DNA of 64,000 bases, taken from the NCBI GenBank assembly GCA_963676345.2, contig CAXXTS010000005.1, positions 806,001-870,000 of the forward strand. Direction: 5' to 3'. Below the pieces are notes generated by a model. That model did no database searches and was not told where the DNA came from. It saw nothing but the letters and a program-made list of their open reading frames with translations. The first letter of the stretch is position 1. Each line of letters starts with the position of its first letter. The DNA is from G963665925 sp963676345. GTDB lineage: Bacteria > Bacillota > Clostridia > Peptostreptococcales > Acidaminobacteraceae. The position numbers and the translations under genes were made by a program. Shown here in pieces: positions 49,464 to 58,687 of this stretch.

Positions 49464-50132
49464 ATGAAGTATTTTATTAATGATGACAGTGTAATAGACT
49501 ACATTCGCGGTTTGCTACCTGATCATAGACCAGGAATTGAAAAACTTGAAGCCTTTGCTACTGACCACAATGTGCCGATTATCCAGCCTGAGGTGGCGCG
49601 GTTTATTGAACAGTTGATTGTGATGAATAATGTCCATAGTATTCTTGAAATTGGTACAGCAATCGGGTATTCGGCCCTTGTTTTTGCTGACGCAATTGGA
49701 AGAGGCAGAATTGACACAATTGAACGCAGTGAACTCATGATTGGACGTGCAAAGGAAAATTTGAAAGGTGCACCTGAAAGTGTTGAAATAAACCTTCATG
49801 AGGGGGATGCTTTAGAACTTGTAAAGACAATGCAGGGGCCCTATGACATGATTTTTATTGATGCTGGAAAGGGACACTATAAACAGTTTCTCGAAGACTG
49901 CATTAAGCAGCTTAAACCGGGTGGTATTGTTGTATCGGACAATGTGCTATTCAAGGGTATGATTGCACAACCGCGTGAAGCTGTAAGAAGACGTGTCAGA
50001 ACCATTCATGGAAGAATGAGAAATTATCTTTCTTATCTTATGGAGCATGAATCACTTGACACTTCAATACTCCCTTTAGGGGACGGCGTTGCAATAAGTA
50101 TCCTGAAATCTGGAGGATCAGATAATGAATAA
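49464..50132 (+). CDS. trmR: tRNA 5-hydroxyuridine O-methyltransferase (TrmR/YrrM)
   Basis: The 222-residue class I SAM methyltransferase of the catechol-OMT family shows ILEIGTAIGYSALVFAD, IDTIERSELM, MIFIDAGKGHYKQFLED and GGIVVSDNVLFKG. In Bacillus the YrrM homologue methylates 5-hydroxyuridine 34 to 5-methoxyuridine in tRNA. Position just before a U32/TrhP gene and udk matches Bacillus yrrM-yrrN-yrrO-udk. It overlaps trhP by 8 bp. Confidence 0.92.
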   Translation: MKYFINDDSVIDYIRGLLPDHRPGIEKLEAFATDHNVPIIQPEVARFIEQLIVMNNVHSILEIGTAIGYSALVFADAIGRGRIDTIERSELMIGRAKENLKGAPESVEINLHEGDALELVKTMQGPYDMIFIDAGKGHYKQFLEDCIKQLKPGGIVVSDNVLFKGMIAQPREAVRRRVRTIHGRMRNYLSYLMEHESLDTSILPLGDGVAISILKSGGSDNE

Positions 50133-51351
50133 AATTGAACTACTGGCACCCGCAGGCGATCTTCAGAAGCTGAAGTTTGCAATCATTTACGGTGCAGATG
50201 CGGTCTATATTGGCGGACAGATCTTTGGACTACGCGCCGCGGCACGTAATTTCACCTATGACCAAATGAAAGAAGGCGTGGAATTCGCTCATGCTCATGG
50301 GAAAAAGGTTCATCTTGTTATGAACATTATTCCACATAACGAGGATTTAGAAGTCCTGGAAGCTTACATTGAAGAAATCAAATCTATTCAGTTTGATGCG
50401 ATTATTCTTTCTGATCCGGGCACTTTGATGTTTGTAAAAGAACATCTGCCAAATATTGAGGTGCATTTGAGCACACAGGCAAATAACACCAATTATATGA
50501 GTGCGAAATTCTGGCAATCTCAAGGTGTTGCCCGCGTTATTTTGGCAAGAGAACTGTCGCTGAATGAAATTAAGAATACAGTTTCAAAAGTTCCTGACCT
50601 TGATTTTGAAGCCTTTATGCACGGGGCTATGTGTATTTCATATTCAGGGCGCTGTCTGCTTAGTAATTACATGGTCAATAAGGACGCTAATAGAGGCGAG
50701 TGCAAACACGCCTGCAGGTGGGAATATGTCCTAATGGAAAAGAAACGAGACGGTGAGTATTATCCAGTTGTTGAAGATGAAACAGGCACGTATTTCTTCA
50801 ATTCAAAAGATTTATGCATGATTGAACATATTCCAGCCCTTATTGAATCTGGACTTAAAAGCCTCAAAATTGAAGGCCGCATGAAGAGTCTTTACTATGT
50901 TGCGAACATAGTACGTGTCTATAGAGAAGCCATTGATGCATACTATAAAGACCCTGAAAACTTTGAGTATAATCCGCAGTGGCTTGAAGAAATCAACAAG
51001 GCCAGCCACAGGGAGTTTTCAACCGGGTTCTATTTTGATCGTCCATCTCATGAAGACCAGCACTACGGAACGAGTGCTTATACAAGAGAGTACGACTTTT
51101 TAGGAATAGTGCTTTCATACGATCCTGAAACAAAGCTTGCAACTATTGAACAGCGTAATAAAATGTCTCTTGGTGATTCAATTGAAATAATGGGACCAAA
51201 TTATGTTCAGATTGATCAAGCGATAGGGTATATGGAAAACGAGCGTGGGTATGAAATAGAAGATGCGCCACATGCCCAGCAAATTATTAAAATGCGAATG
51301 GATGCACCTGTTGAGCCGTATTACATTCTTAGAAAGAGAAAGGATGATTAA
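50125..51351 (+). CDS. trhP: Peptidase U32-family tRNA hydroxylation protein (TrhP)
   Basis: The 408-residue U32 protein starts IELLAPAGDLQKLKFAI and has YGADAVYIGG, the U32 signature region EAFMHGAMCISYSGRCLLSNY split by the family cysteines, GECKHACRWEY and LKIEGRMKS. Its conserved cysteines are thought to bind an Fe-S cluster. TrhP makes 5-hydroxyuridine at tRNA position 34 from prephenate, supplying the substrate of TrmR just before it. Start overlaps trmR with GGAGGA as ribosome site. Confidence 0.92.
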   Translation: MNKIELLAPAGDLQKLKFAIIYGADAVYIGGQIFGLRAAARNFTYDQMKEGVEFAHAHGKKVHLVMNIIPHNEDLEVLEAYIEEIKSIQFDAIILSDPGTLMFVKEHLPNIEVHLSTQANNTNYMSAKFWQSQGVARVILARELSLNEIKNTVSKVPDLDFEAFMHGAMCISYSGRCLLSNYMVNKDANRGECKHACRWEYVLMEKKRDGEYYPVVEDETGTYFFNSKDLCMIEHIPALIESGLKSLKIEGRMKSLYYVANIVRVYREAIDAYYKDPENFEYNPQWLEEINKASHREFSTGFYFDRPSHEDQHYGTSAYTREYDFLGIVLSYDPETKLATIEQRNKMSLGDSIEIMGPNYVQIDQAIGYMENERGYEIEDAPHAQQIIKMRMDAPVEPYYILRKRKDD

Positions 51352-51352
51352 A

Positions 51353-51982
51353 ATGAGTAAGCCGATTGTCATTGGAATCTGTGGAGGAACAGGTTCTGGG
51401 AAAAGTACAGTTGCAAGAGCGATTTTTGAGTCGCTTCCTGAAACAAACATTTCAATCATCGAACAGGATGCATATTATAAAGACCAGTCTGACCTTGAAA
51501 TGGAAGAGCGTATTAAAACAAACTATGACCACCCGCTTGCTTTTGATACAACACTGCTGATTAAACATATTGAAGAACTCTCAAATGGAAAAGGCATTGA
51601 TAAGCCAATTTATGATTTTTCTCAGCATACGCGTGCAGACTCAAGTGTGCATATAGCACCGCGTGATATCATTATCATTGAAGGTATCATGATTTTTGAG
51701 GACAAGAGACTGCGTGATTTGATGGACATCAAAATATTCGTGGATACAGATGCAGATATCCGTATCATCAGACGTATTACGCGTGATATTCGTGAGCGTG
51801 GCAGAACCCTGGAGTCCGTTATTGGACAGTATTTATCTACGGTAAAGCCTGCACATGAGCAGTTTATAGAGCCGACAAAGAAGTTTGCAGACTTGATTAT
51901 TCCAGAAGGTGGCTATAACAAGGTTGCTATAGATATCATGGTTGCAAAGGTTAAATCAATTATTGCGGAAAAGCAACTATAG
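51353..51982 (+). CDS. udk: Uridine kinase
   Basis: The 209-residue kinase phosphorylates uridine and cytidine for pyrimidine salvage. It has the P-loop GGTGSGKSTVA, EQDAYYKDQ, NYDHPLAFD, and RRITRDIRERGR. The start at 51353 follows the trhP stop by one base, with AAAGGATGA ahead; longer in-frame readings fall inside trhP. It ends the mltG-trmR-trhP-udk operon. Confidence 0.96.
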   Translation: MSKPIVIGICGGTGSGKSTVARAIFESLPETNISIIEQDAYYKDQSDLEMEERIKTNYDHPLAFDTTLLIKHIEELSNGKGIDKPIYDFSQHTRADSSVHIAPRDIIIIEGIMIFEDKRLRDLMDIKIFVDTDADIRIIRRITRDIRERGRTLESVIGQYLSTVKPAHEQFIEPTKKFADLIIPEGGYNKVAIDIMVAKVKSIIAEKQL

Positions 51983-52053
51983 ACCCCCTACACTTGGGAA
52001 TGTGCAAGAGACTTTAAACCAAAATAACATGTATTTATAGTACGTTAAAATAC

Positions 52054-52112
52054 AAATAGGACGGTGAATTGTATTCTCTCAAGAGATAAGAACAGTTCGA
52101 CGTCCTATTTTA
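52054..52112 (+). terminator. Terminator of the udk operon
   Basis: AAATAGGACG (52054-52063) pairs perfectly with CGTCCTATTT (52101-52110), with partial pairing inside (ATTGT with ACAGT), then TAA. The T-run is short. Confidence 0.65.
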
Positions 52113-52240
52113 ATGTCGAAAATGATAATGTCTTACAATTGAGTTTGCAAGTTGTTGTGAAATTGAGTTAGATATTTAAATTTCAAATGCTATAATAAGA
52201 GAGTATATATTAATTCGAAAAACAAGGTTGGGTGAGCCAA

Positions 52241-53947
52241 ATGGGTACCAATATGATTTTGGAAATGGGTAATAAATTTGCAATGCTTTTTGTATTTGCT
52301 TATGTAATAACAAGGATTAAAGGCTTTAGGCGCATACTCGGAAGGCCAGCATTAACCTTAACGGATAAATTAATGTTGTCTATCATATTTGGTATTTTCG
52401 GTGTTATTGGCACCTATTTTAGTGTTGAGTTTTATGACGCACTGCTTAATACAAGAATAATAGGCGTTGCGGCGGGCGGTTTGCTGGGAGGGCCCGTTGT
52501 TGGGCTGCTTTCTGGTGTGATTGCGGGTATTCATAGGGGGCTCATGCCTGCAGGTACGGTGACTCAGTTTGCCTGTGCGTTGTCTCCGCCACTTGAGGGA
52601 CTTATGGCAGGTTTTGTTGGAATCTGGATAAGAGACAAGGACAATAAGTGGATTTACGCAGCTTTAACGGGTGTTGTTGGTGAACTGATGCGTAAAGTGT
52701 CAGTGCTCATATTTGTAAAGCCTTTCTCACTTGCCCTTCATACAGTACGCTATATTACACTACCGATGGTTTTAATCAATGGAATTGGTTTAGCCCTTCT
52801 ATTTATGATTATGGAAAACCTACTCCGCGATGAGGAACTGGAAATAGCGCGTACTGCTGAACTGGCCCTTGATATAGCAGACCGGGCAGTCGTGTATCTG
52901 AAAAATGGTATTCACAGCTTAGAAATACAAAAAATCGCGGATTTGATTTACGAAATGAGTGAGTATACAGCCGTTACAATTACAGATCAAAAACGAATTT
53001 TGGCACATGTTGGAGCTGATACCAAGCGACATAAGGTTGGAAACCCCATATTGACTCGGCTGACTGAAGATATTTTGAGTACAGGGGAAATGCGCCTTTA
53101 TAGGTCTTGCCCAGAACCAACATGCAGTGAGCGGACGCGGTGCCCACTGAAGTCTGTCATTATTTTTCCTCTAATAGAAGAAGGACAAGTCATTGGAACG
53201 GTTAAAATGTATAAAGGCTATCATCAGGACATGACAAAAATAGATGAAAAGTTTGGCGAAGGCTTAGCAAAGCTTTTTGAGACTATGTTGACCATGAACA
53301 AACTGCAGAAACTGTCTGAACACGTAAGAGAAGCAGAGTTAAAGGCCCTCCAGGCACAAATTAACCCGCATTTCTTATTCAACTCCTTGACCGTAATATC
53401 TTCCTTGTGCAGAACCGATCCCCCAAGAGCACGAGACCTTGTCTACCATTTGAGTACTTATTTCAGGCAGAACTTAAATGGCACAAGAGACATGGTTAGT
53501 GTGAACACAGAAATTAATCATGTAAAGGCATATGTGGAAATTGAAAGAGCAAGACTTGGGAGTAAGCTGGACGTTCAGTATGATATTGATGAGGGTACAA
53601 CCTTAGAACTCCCGCCACTGCTCTTGCAGCCTATTGTGGAAAACGCTATAAAGCACGGTGTATATCCGAAAAGCAGCACAGGGCATGTGCGCATTCAAGT
53701 TAAGAATGAGCCAGAGGGCACCTATATATCTATCTCAGATGACGGTGTTGGCATGAATGATGAAACAACAAGACGCATTCAGGAAAAGTCAAACACGGGA
53801 TCGATTGGCTTAAGCAATGTCATGCAGCGTCTCAAAGGACATTTCGGTGAGCGGTGCAGTTTTGAAATTATCAGTACGCTCAATGTTGGGACTGAAATTA
53901 AAATCTATATTAAAAATAGGGCAGAAGTACAAGGTGGGGTAGCATAA
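52241..53947 (+). CDS. LytS-type sensor histidine kinase (5TM-Lyt, GAF, HisKA_7TM-type kinase)
   Basis: The 568-residue protein has an N-terminal membrane domain of the 5TMR-LYT type (residues about 1-200; GVAAGGLLGGPVVGLLSG), a GAF domain (about 215-345) with a cysteine cluster CPEPTCSERTRCPL, then the kinase: QAQINPHFLFNSLTVI with the phospho-His, and an ATP site with PIVENAIKHGV and ISDDGVGM. It should phosphorylate the LytTR regulator encoded next, with which it overlaps by one base. LytS relatives sense small carboxylates such as pyruvate. GTG at 52232 is an alternative start. Confidence 0.93.
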   Translation: MGTNMILEMGNKFAMLFVFAYVITRIKGFRRILGRPALTLTDKLMLSIIFGIFGVIGTYFSVEFYDALLNTRIIGVAAGGLLGGPVVGLLSGVIAGIHRGLMPAGTVTQFACALSPPLEGLMAGFVGIWIRDKDNKWIYAALTGVVGELMRKVSVLIFVKPFSLALHTVRYITLPMVLINGIGLALLFMIMENLLRDEELEIARTAELALDIADRAVVYLKNGIHSLEIQKIADLIYEMSEYTAVTITDQKRILAHVGADTKRHKVGNPILTRLTEDILSTGEMRLYRSCPEPTCSERTRCPLKSVIIFPLIEEGQVIGTVKMYKGYHQDMTKIDEKFGEGLAKLFETMLTMNKLQKLSEHVREAELKALQAQINPHFLFNSLTVISSLCRTDPPRARDLVYHLSTYFRQNLNGTRDMVSVNTEINHVKAYVEIERARLGSKLDVQYDIDEGTTLELPPLLLQPIVENAIKHGVYPKSSTGHVRIQVKNEPEGTYISISDDGVGMNDETTRRIQEKSNTGSIGLSNVMQRLKGHFGERCSFEIISTLNVGTEIKIYIKNRAEVQGGVA

Positions 53948-54672
53948 TGAAAGTGATAATAGTTGATGACGAACCATTTATTAGAGACGAACTCAAATTC
54001 TTTTTAAGTAAGCATGATGATGTAGAAATAATCGGTGAAACAGGGCATGGAGATGAAGCCATTGAGATGGTGAAAAATTTAAGACCAGATGCCATTTTTC
54101 TAGACATTGAACTGCAGTATACAAATGGCATATCCATTGCGAGACGCTTAAATGAACTGGAAACTCCGCCGTCTATTGTCTTTGCAACAGCCTATGACAA
54201 GTATGCTGTGCTGGGGTATGAGATTGATGTAGTAGACTATATACTCAAGCCTTTTTCAGAAGCACGCATTTCAAAAACCCTGTCTAAGTTACGAGACAAT
54301 TCAAAGGCTGTTTCAGCAAGTGGTGTAGCCCCTATGGACAGATTGGGTAAAATATGTGTTTCAAAAGATGACAAGCTTTATATTAAATCTATTGACGATA
54401 TTATATTTTTCGAAGCAAAAAATAAGACTGTCAAAGTCGTATGTGAACAGGATGAGTACACGTGTCAGTACACCCTGAAAGAACTTGAAGAATGGCTTCC
54501 CAAAGAAGGTTTTGTGCGGGTTCACAAATCTTTCATTGTCAATTTGAATCATGTTGAAGAAATTGTACCCTGGTTTAATTATACAATAAGACTGACTATG
54601 CGTGGTCGTGATGATGAAGTAATTGTAAACAGGTCATACGTCAAGGCCTTTAAATCCCTGCTGAATATTTAG
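53947..54672 (+). CDS. LytTR-family response regulator
   Basis: The 241-residue protein has a receiver domain (VIIVDDEPFIRDEL; Asp53 in FLDIEL; FATAYDKYAV; KPF) and a C-terminal LytTR DNA-binding domain (residues about 135-240; IIFFEAKNKTVKVV, FVRVHKSFIVNLNHVEEI). It is the partner of the LytS kinase. A 10-bp direct repeat with 21-bp spacing upstream of the TAXI gene, 146 bp after this gene, fits LytTR binding and makes the transporter the likely target. Confidence 0.94.
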   Translation: MKVIIVDDEPFIRDELKFFLSKHDDVEIIGETGHGDEAIEMVKNLRPDAIFLDIELQYTNGISIARRLNELETPPSIVFATAYDKYAVLGYEIDVVDYILKPFSEARISKTLSKLRDNSKAVSASGVAPMDRLGKICVSKDDKLYIKSIDDIIFFEAKNKTVKVVCEQDEYTCQYTLKELEEWLPKEGFVRVHKSFIVNLNHVEEIVPWFNYTIRLTMRGRDDEVIVNRSYVKAFKSLLNI

Positions 54673-54727
54673 CAGGTGTCGAATCATCAAGTGTCTTTAT
54701 TTGTCCAAACTGAATTATAAGCATGCT

Positions 54728-54767
54728 CAACCGGTCGTATTTTGAAAATACAACCGGTTGTTTTTTT
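54728..54767 (+). terminator. Terminator of the two-component operon
   Basis: CAACCGGTCGTATTTT (54728-54743) pairs with AAAATACAACCGGTTG (54745-54760) with one mismatch, then TTTTTTT. It isolates the transporter genes from the sensor operon. Confidence 0.88.
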
Positions 54768-54817
54768 GAATATTCAAGAGTTTGTAAATGGACGACTAGA
54801 GTTTATGTATCATTTTT

Positions 54818-54848
54818 ATGCAACTTATTCTAATAATGATGCAACTTA
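54818..54848. promoter_or_regulatory. LytTR-type direct repeat upstream of the TAXI gene
   Basis: ATGCAACTTA occurs at 54818-54827 and again at 54839-54848, start-to-start spacing 21 bp. On the minus strand each copy reads TAAGTTGCAT, which agrees with the WMMGTT core of LytTR sites. A TATAAA at 54881-54886 is a likely -10 with a weak -35 near 54858, 10 bp after the second repeat. That is the expected layout for an activator. Confidence 0.8.
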
Positions 54849-54933
54849 CGCCGAAAACATTTTCAGAAAATTCGTCTTCTTATAAAGTGTAGCTGTAAGG
54901 AAAACGATTTTAAAACTTAACAGGGGGAAGATC

Positions 54934-55923
54934 ATGAAAAAATTTGCAGCTTTTTTACTATCAGTCGTATTGGCTTCAGCGACACTTGTGGGATGTACGC
55001 CAGCAGGTGGTGGCGGTAGTTCAACTGAAGAAAGTTCTTCAGGCGGACAAAACTATGTAACAGTAGCTACAGGGGGTAGCTCAGGTGCATATTATGCACT
55101 TGGTGGTACAGTAGCTAACCTATTAAACGAAAACATTGAGAACATGAATGCTTCTGTTCAGTCTACGGGTGCTTCTGCAGTAAACTCAACATTAATTAGT
55201 CAAGGCAAAGCAGAACTTGCTTTTGCTATGAACGATGTTGTGAACTACGCTTACACAGGCACTGAAACATTCTCTGACAAAGAGCCAATGGACAATATTA
55301 GAGGCGTAGCTGCCCTATATCCAAACTATGTGCAGCTTATCACGCTTCAAGACAAGGGCATTGAAGAAGTTAGCGACCTCAGTGGCAAACGTGTTGGTGT
55401 AGGTGCGCCGGGTAGTGGTACTGAAGTTAACGCTAGACAAATCCTTGCATCACATGGATTGACTTACGATGATGTAGACGAGGACTTCCTGTCTTATGCT
55501 GAAGCGGTAGAACAGCTTAAGAACGGTGCAGTTGATGCAGCCTTTTTAACATCGGGTATTCCAAATTCAGCAATTATGGATCTTGCAACAACTAAAGATG
55601 TAAAAATTGTTCCAATTAGAGCAGGCGCTGTTGAAGAACTTGCTTCAGAGTTCCCATTCTACACTTCGGAAATGATTCCGGCAGGCACATATGATAATGA
55701 AGAAGATGTTGAAACTGCTGCAGTTACAACACTTCTAGTTACAAGTGCAGATGTAAGTGAAGAGCAAGTGTATGAAATGACAAAGACAATCTTTGAAAAT
55801 TTGGATGCACTAGGTCAAACGCATTCATCTGGTAAGAAAATTTCACTTGATAAAGTGCGTGTAGGTATGCCGATTCCACTTCATGACGGTGCTGAAAAAT
55901 ACTTTGCAGAGCAGGGTAAATAG
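54934..55923 (+). CDS. TAXI-family TRAP transporter solute-binding lipoprotein
   Basis: The 329-residue protein has a lipobox LVGC (Cys21), a Gly/Ser linker, and the TAXI pattern TVATGGSSGAYYALGGTVANLL, LSGKRVGVGAPGSGTEVNAR and AAFLTSGIPNSAI. It captures a ligand outside the membrane for the fused permease that follows. TAXI ligands are mostly unknown; glutamate- or dicarboxylate-like compounds have been suggested. GGGGGAAG precedes ATG. Its promoter carries the LytTR repeat. Confidence 0.93.
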   Translation: MKKFAAFLLSVVLASATLVGCTPAGGGGSSTEESSSGGQNYVTVATGGSSGAYYALGGTVANLLNENIENMNASVQSTGASAVNSTLISQGKAELAFAMNDVVNYAYTGTETFSDKEPMDNIRGVAALYPNYVQLITLQDKGIEEVSDLSGKRVGVGAPGSGTEVNARQILASHGLTYDDVDEDFLSYAEAVEQLKNGAVDAAFLTSGIPNSAIMDLATTKDVKIVPIRAGAVEELASEFPFYTSEMIPAGTYDNEEDVETAAVTTLLVTSADVSEEQVYEMTKTIFENLDALGQTHSSGKKISLDKVRVGMPIPLHDGAEKYFAEQGK

Positions 55924-55944
55924 ACCAGCATTAGGCAATAAAGT

Positions 55945-55978
55945 AGGGGATTTTCATACGATGGAAATCTCCTGTTTT
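55945..55978 (+). terminator. Intercistronic hairpin between TAXI binding protein and permease
   Basis: AGGGGATTTTC (55945-55955) pairs with GGAAATCTCCT (55963-55973) with two wobble pairs, then GTTTTAC. It probably ends a share of transcripts, so that binding protein is made in excess over permease. Confidence 0.65.
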
Positions 55979-56023
55979 ACTTAATGTGACATCCTAGTCA
56001 CATATATTTGTAAGGAGATCGAT

Positions 56024-57982
56024 ATGGAAAAAATGAAAAAAAATGAAGCTGAAAAAATTGATCAAGCTGAATTACTAGAACAGTTTGATGTTGAATCCAG
56101 ATTTAGAAGACTGCCAAGAAATACAGGTCCAGGCATGTTGGTATTTATAGTTTGTGTAGGACTGGCACTTTTTCACCTGTATACAGCATGGACGGGACCA
56201 CTTGTCACACTGATGCACAGAGCGGTACATACTACTATTGTTATGGCACTTATATTTATTCTTTATCCGCTCTCAAAAAAATCAGATAAGACAAAACCAA
56301 GTATACTGGACTATGTATTCGCAGCGCTTTCTATTGTGACAGGCGGATACATCGTTATGAATTACTCTGAGTTGGTTACGCGTGCGGGTATGCCAACACA
56401 AACAGATATAATTATGGGCTTTATCATCGTGGCGCTTGTTCTTGAAGCGGGTAGACGTATTGCGGGTAAAGAAATAGCAATACTGGCCATCATTTTTATG
56501 GCTTACGCTTACTTTGGCCCCTTACTCCCAGGGTTTATGTCTCACAGAGGGTATTCCTTGCCTGATATTGCAGAGTACATGTACTTAACTACAGAAGGTG
56601 TTTTTGGTATTGCAATTGGCGTATCATCGACTTACATCTTTCTCTTTGTACTCTTTGGCGCCTTTCTTGGAAAGTCGGGCATGGGTCAGTTTTTCAATGA
56701 CCTGGCAATGGCTATAGCAGGAAGTGGTAAAGGTGGCCCTGCGAAGGTTGCGGTTGTTTCAAGCGGACTGCTTGGTTCAATCAATGGTAGTGCTGTAGCA
56801 AATGTAGTTACAACAGGTGCATTTACAATACCGTTAATGAAAAAAATTGGCTATGAGCCTGAGTTTGCAGGCGCTGTTGAAGCAACGGCCTCGTGTGGTG
56901 GTCAGATTCTTCCTCCTGTAATGGGTGCAACGGCATTTATTATGGCTGAGTATCTAGGACTGCCTTATATAAAAATTGCTGCAGTCGCAGTTGTACCGGC
57001 ACTTTTATACTATTTGGGTGTTATTACGATCATTCATCTTCGTGCTTCTAAAAAAGGTCTAGTCGGTCTTCCAAAGCATGAGTTACCTAAAATAAGTAAA
57101 GTTATGAAGGAACGCGGACATCTGCTCATTCCTTTAATCGGACTGCTATATCTACTCCTTAAAGGATTCACACCAATATACGCTGCATTTTACTCAATTT
57201 TGCTTACAATAGGTGCGAGTTCTATACGTAAAGAAACTAGAATGAGCTTCAATGACATTATTGATGCACTTGAAGAAGGCACGCGTACAGCTCTTGGTGT
57301 AGCAATGGCCTGTGCGACAGTTGGTCTAATTATTGGTGTTGCAACGCTCACTGGATTTGGTCTTAAACTTGCTGGTGCAATTTTATTCCTCGGTAAGGGC
57401 AATTTGTTCGCTACGCTTGTTCTTACAATGATTGCATGTATCGTTCTAGGTATGGGTCTGCCATCTATACCTGCGTACATTATCACGGCAACTATGGCGG
57501 CGCCAGCGCTTGCTGAAATGGGTATCCCACCGCTTGTATCACATATGTTTGTATTCTACTTCGGCATGCTTGCCAATTTAACGCCACCGGTGGCGTTGGC
57601 GGCCTTTGCAGGGGCCGGAATAGCAGGTGGAAATACGACAAAAACAGGTATACAAGCTGTAAAGATAGCCTTGGCAGGTTTTGTTGTTCCATATATATTC
57701 GCATTCAACAATTCATTGCTCTTAATCGATACAACATTTGCTGAAGCTTCAGTGGTTATTGTAACGGCAGTTATTGGTGTATTTGCACTCGGTGTTGGTG
57801 TTGAAGGCTATTTATTTAGAGCAACCAATCCGGTTGTTAGACTTGCTTTCTTTATTTCAGCCTTGTGCTTAATTGTACCGGGTATTCAAACAGACATCAT
57901 TGGTATTGTGCTTTTCGGTGCGCTTTGCTTTATAGAGCAAAAGGGTGCAAAGAGTGAAAGTGCACAAACCGTTAATGTGTAA
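56024..57982 (+). CDS. TRAP transporter fused permease (DctQ-DctM type, TAXI class)
   Basis: The 652-residue membrane protein joins a small 4-helix DctQ-like part (residues about 35-200) with the large DctM-like part. Landmarks are SSGLLGSINGSAVANVVTTG, ATASCGGQILPPVMGA, LGMGLPSIPAYI and the mirrored NLTPPVALAAFAGAGIAGG. It drives Na+- or H+-coupled uptake of the TAXI ligand. It follows the binding protein by 100 bp, including a hairpin, and has AAGGAGATCG before ATG. Confidence 0.94.
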   Translation: MEKMKKNEAEKIDQAELLEQFDVESRFRRLPRNTGPGMLVFIVCVGLALFHLYTAWTGPLVTLMHRAVHTTIVMALIFILYPLSKKSDKTKPSILDYVFAALSIVTGGYIVMNYSELVTRAGMPTQTDIIMGFIIVALVLEAGRRIAGKEIAILAIIFMAYAYFGPLLPGFMSHRGYSLPDIAEYMYLTTEGVFGIAIGVSSTYIFLFVLFGAFLGKSGMGQFFNDLAMAIAGSGKGGPAKVAVVSSGLLGSINGSAVANVVTTGAFTIPLMKKIGYEPEFAGAVEATASCGGQILPPVMGATAFIMAEYLGLPYIKIAAVAVVPALLYYLGVITIIHLRASKKGLVGLPKHELPKISKVMKERGHLLIPLIGLLYLLLKGFTPIYAAFYSILLTIGASSIRKETRMSFNDIIDALEEGTRTALGVAMACATVGLIIGVATLTGFGLKLAGAILFLGKGNLFATLVLTMIACIVLGMGLPSIPAYIITATMAAPALAEMGIPPLVSHMFVFYFGMLANLTPPVALAAFAGAGIAGGNTTKTGIQAVKIALAGFVVPYIFAFNNSLLLIDTTFAEASVVIVTAVIGVFALGVGVEGYLFRATNPVVRLAFFISALCLIVPGIQTDIIGIVLFGALCFIEQKGAKSESAQTVNV

Positions 57983-58000
57983 ACTTCTCCCCAATATGTA

Positions 58001-58044
58001 AAAGCAAGAACCGGCAGGTTTGTCCTGCTGGTTCTTGCTTTTTG
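58001..58044 (+). terminator. Terminator of the TRAP-TAXI operon
   Basis: The arms at 58001-58018 and 58024-58041 (core GCAAGAACC and GGTTCTTGC) form an 18-bp stem with one wobble pair and a 5-nt loop, then TTTG. Confidence 0.9.
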
Positions 58045-58125
58045 TAAATAGGATTATGTTTTAGTGCAAGCCATAGTTTCCAATGAATATGGAGGCCATA
58101 ATACTAGGTAAGTGCTCTGAACTGG

Positions 58126-58653
58126 TTATATGAGACTTAATAATATATCGAGGGTGGAACGTTTTTTTACTGTGAATTCTACCCCGTGGTCAATCGGAAT
58201 GGTTTTGTAAAGTTCATACGTTTTTCCATTTACGAAAAGTGTGTGTTGAGCTATGTCGGAAATACCATAAACAAGGTAAGGCATTTTTTGATTAATTTCT
58301 TTAAAAGCGATAAAACCATCTTTTGTTTCAACGCGCTTTCCAGCGCTGTCGGGAACCCCAGCGCCAAAGGCTTTGAAGCGCGTGCTGTCCAGTATGATTT
58401 CATAGTGATCATCAATAACGAAAATTTCTTCCCAAGGTTCTAATTCGACAGAGTGTATCCAGCGCATAACAAAAGTATCGCCTTTGTCTATGGGAATACG
58501 TTCATAAACAATGGGGGCATGCTGATCTTTCAGTTCGAGGTAATAAGACGATTTGAAAAGCAGCAACAAGATGAGTGAGATGAGCAGTATTGAACGTGTT
58601 AATTTACTTCTTGGTTGTATCATATAGGTGGCTCTTTTCTTTTGCATGTGCAT
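58126..58653 (-). CDS. DUF1850 protein (TRAP-TAXI-associated)
   Basis: The 175-residue protein has an N-terminal membrane segment (residues about 20-38) and then an extracytoplasmic domain with DUF1850 hallmarks: FVMRWIHSVELEPWEE and RFKAFGAGVPD. DUF1850 genes typically sit beside or inside TAXI-type TRAP loci, as here, but this copy lies on the opposite strand, convergent to the permease. It may be an accessory subunit. The start is uncertain; an internal ATG at 58623 (MIQPRSKL) is also possible. Only 34 bp separate it from the gene at 58688, so the two share an operon. Confidence 0.85.
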   Translation of the reverse strand: MHMQKKRATYMIQPRSKLTRSILLISLILLLLFKSSYYLELKDQHAPIVYERIPIDKGDTFVMRWIHSVELEPWEEIFVIDDHYEIILDSTRFKAFGAGVPDSAGKRVETKDGFIAFKEINQKMPYLVYGISDIAQHTLFVNGKTYELYKTIPIDHGVEFTVKKRSTLDILLSLI

Positions 58654-58687
58654 ATACGATGTTAAAAATGGTTTCGATTAGTTTGTA

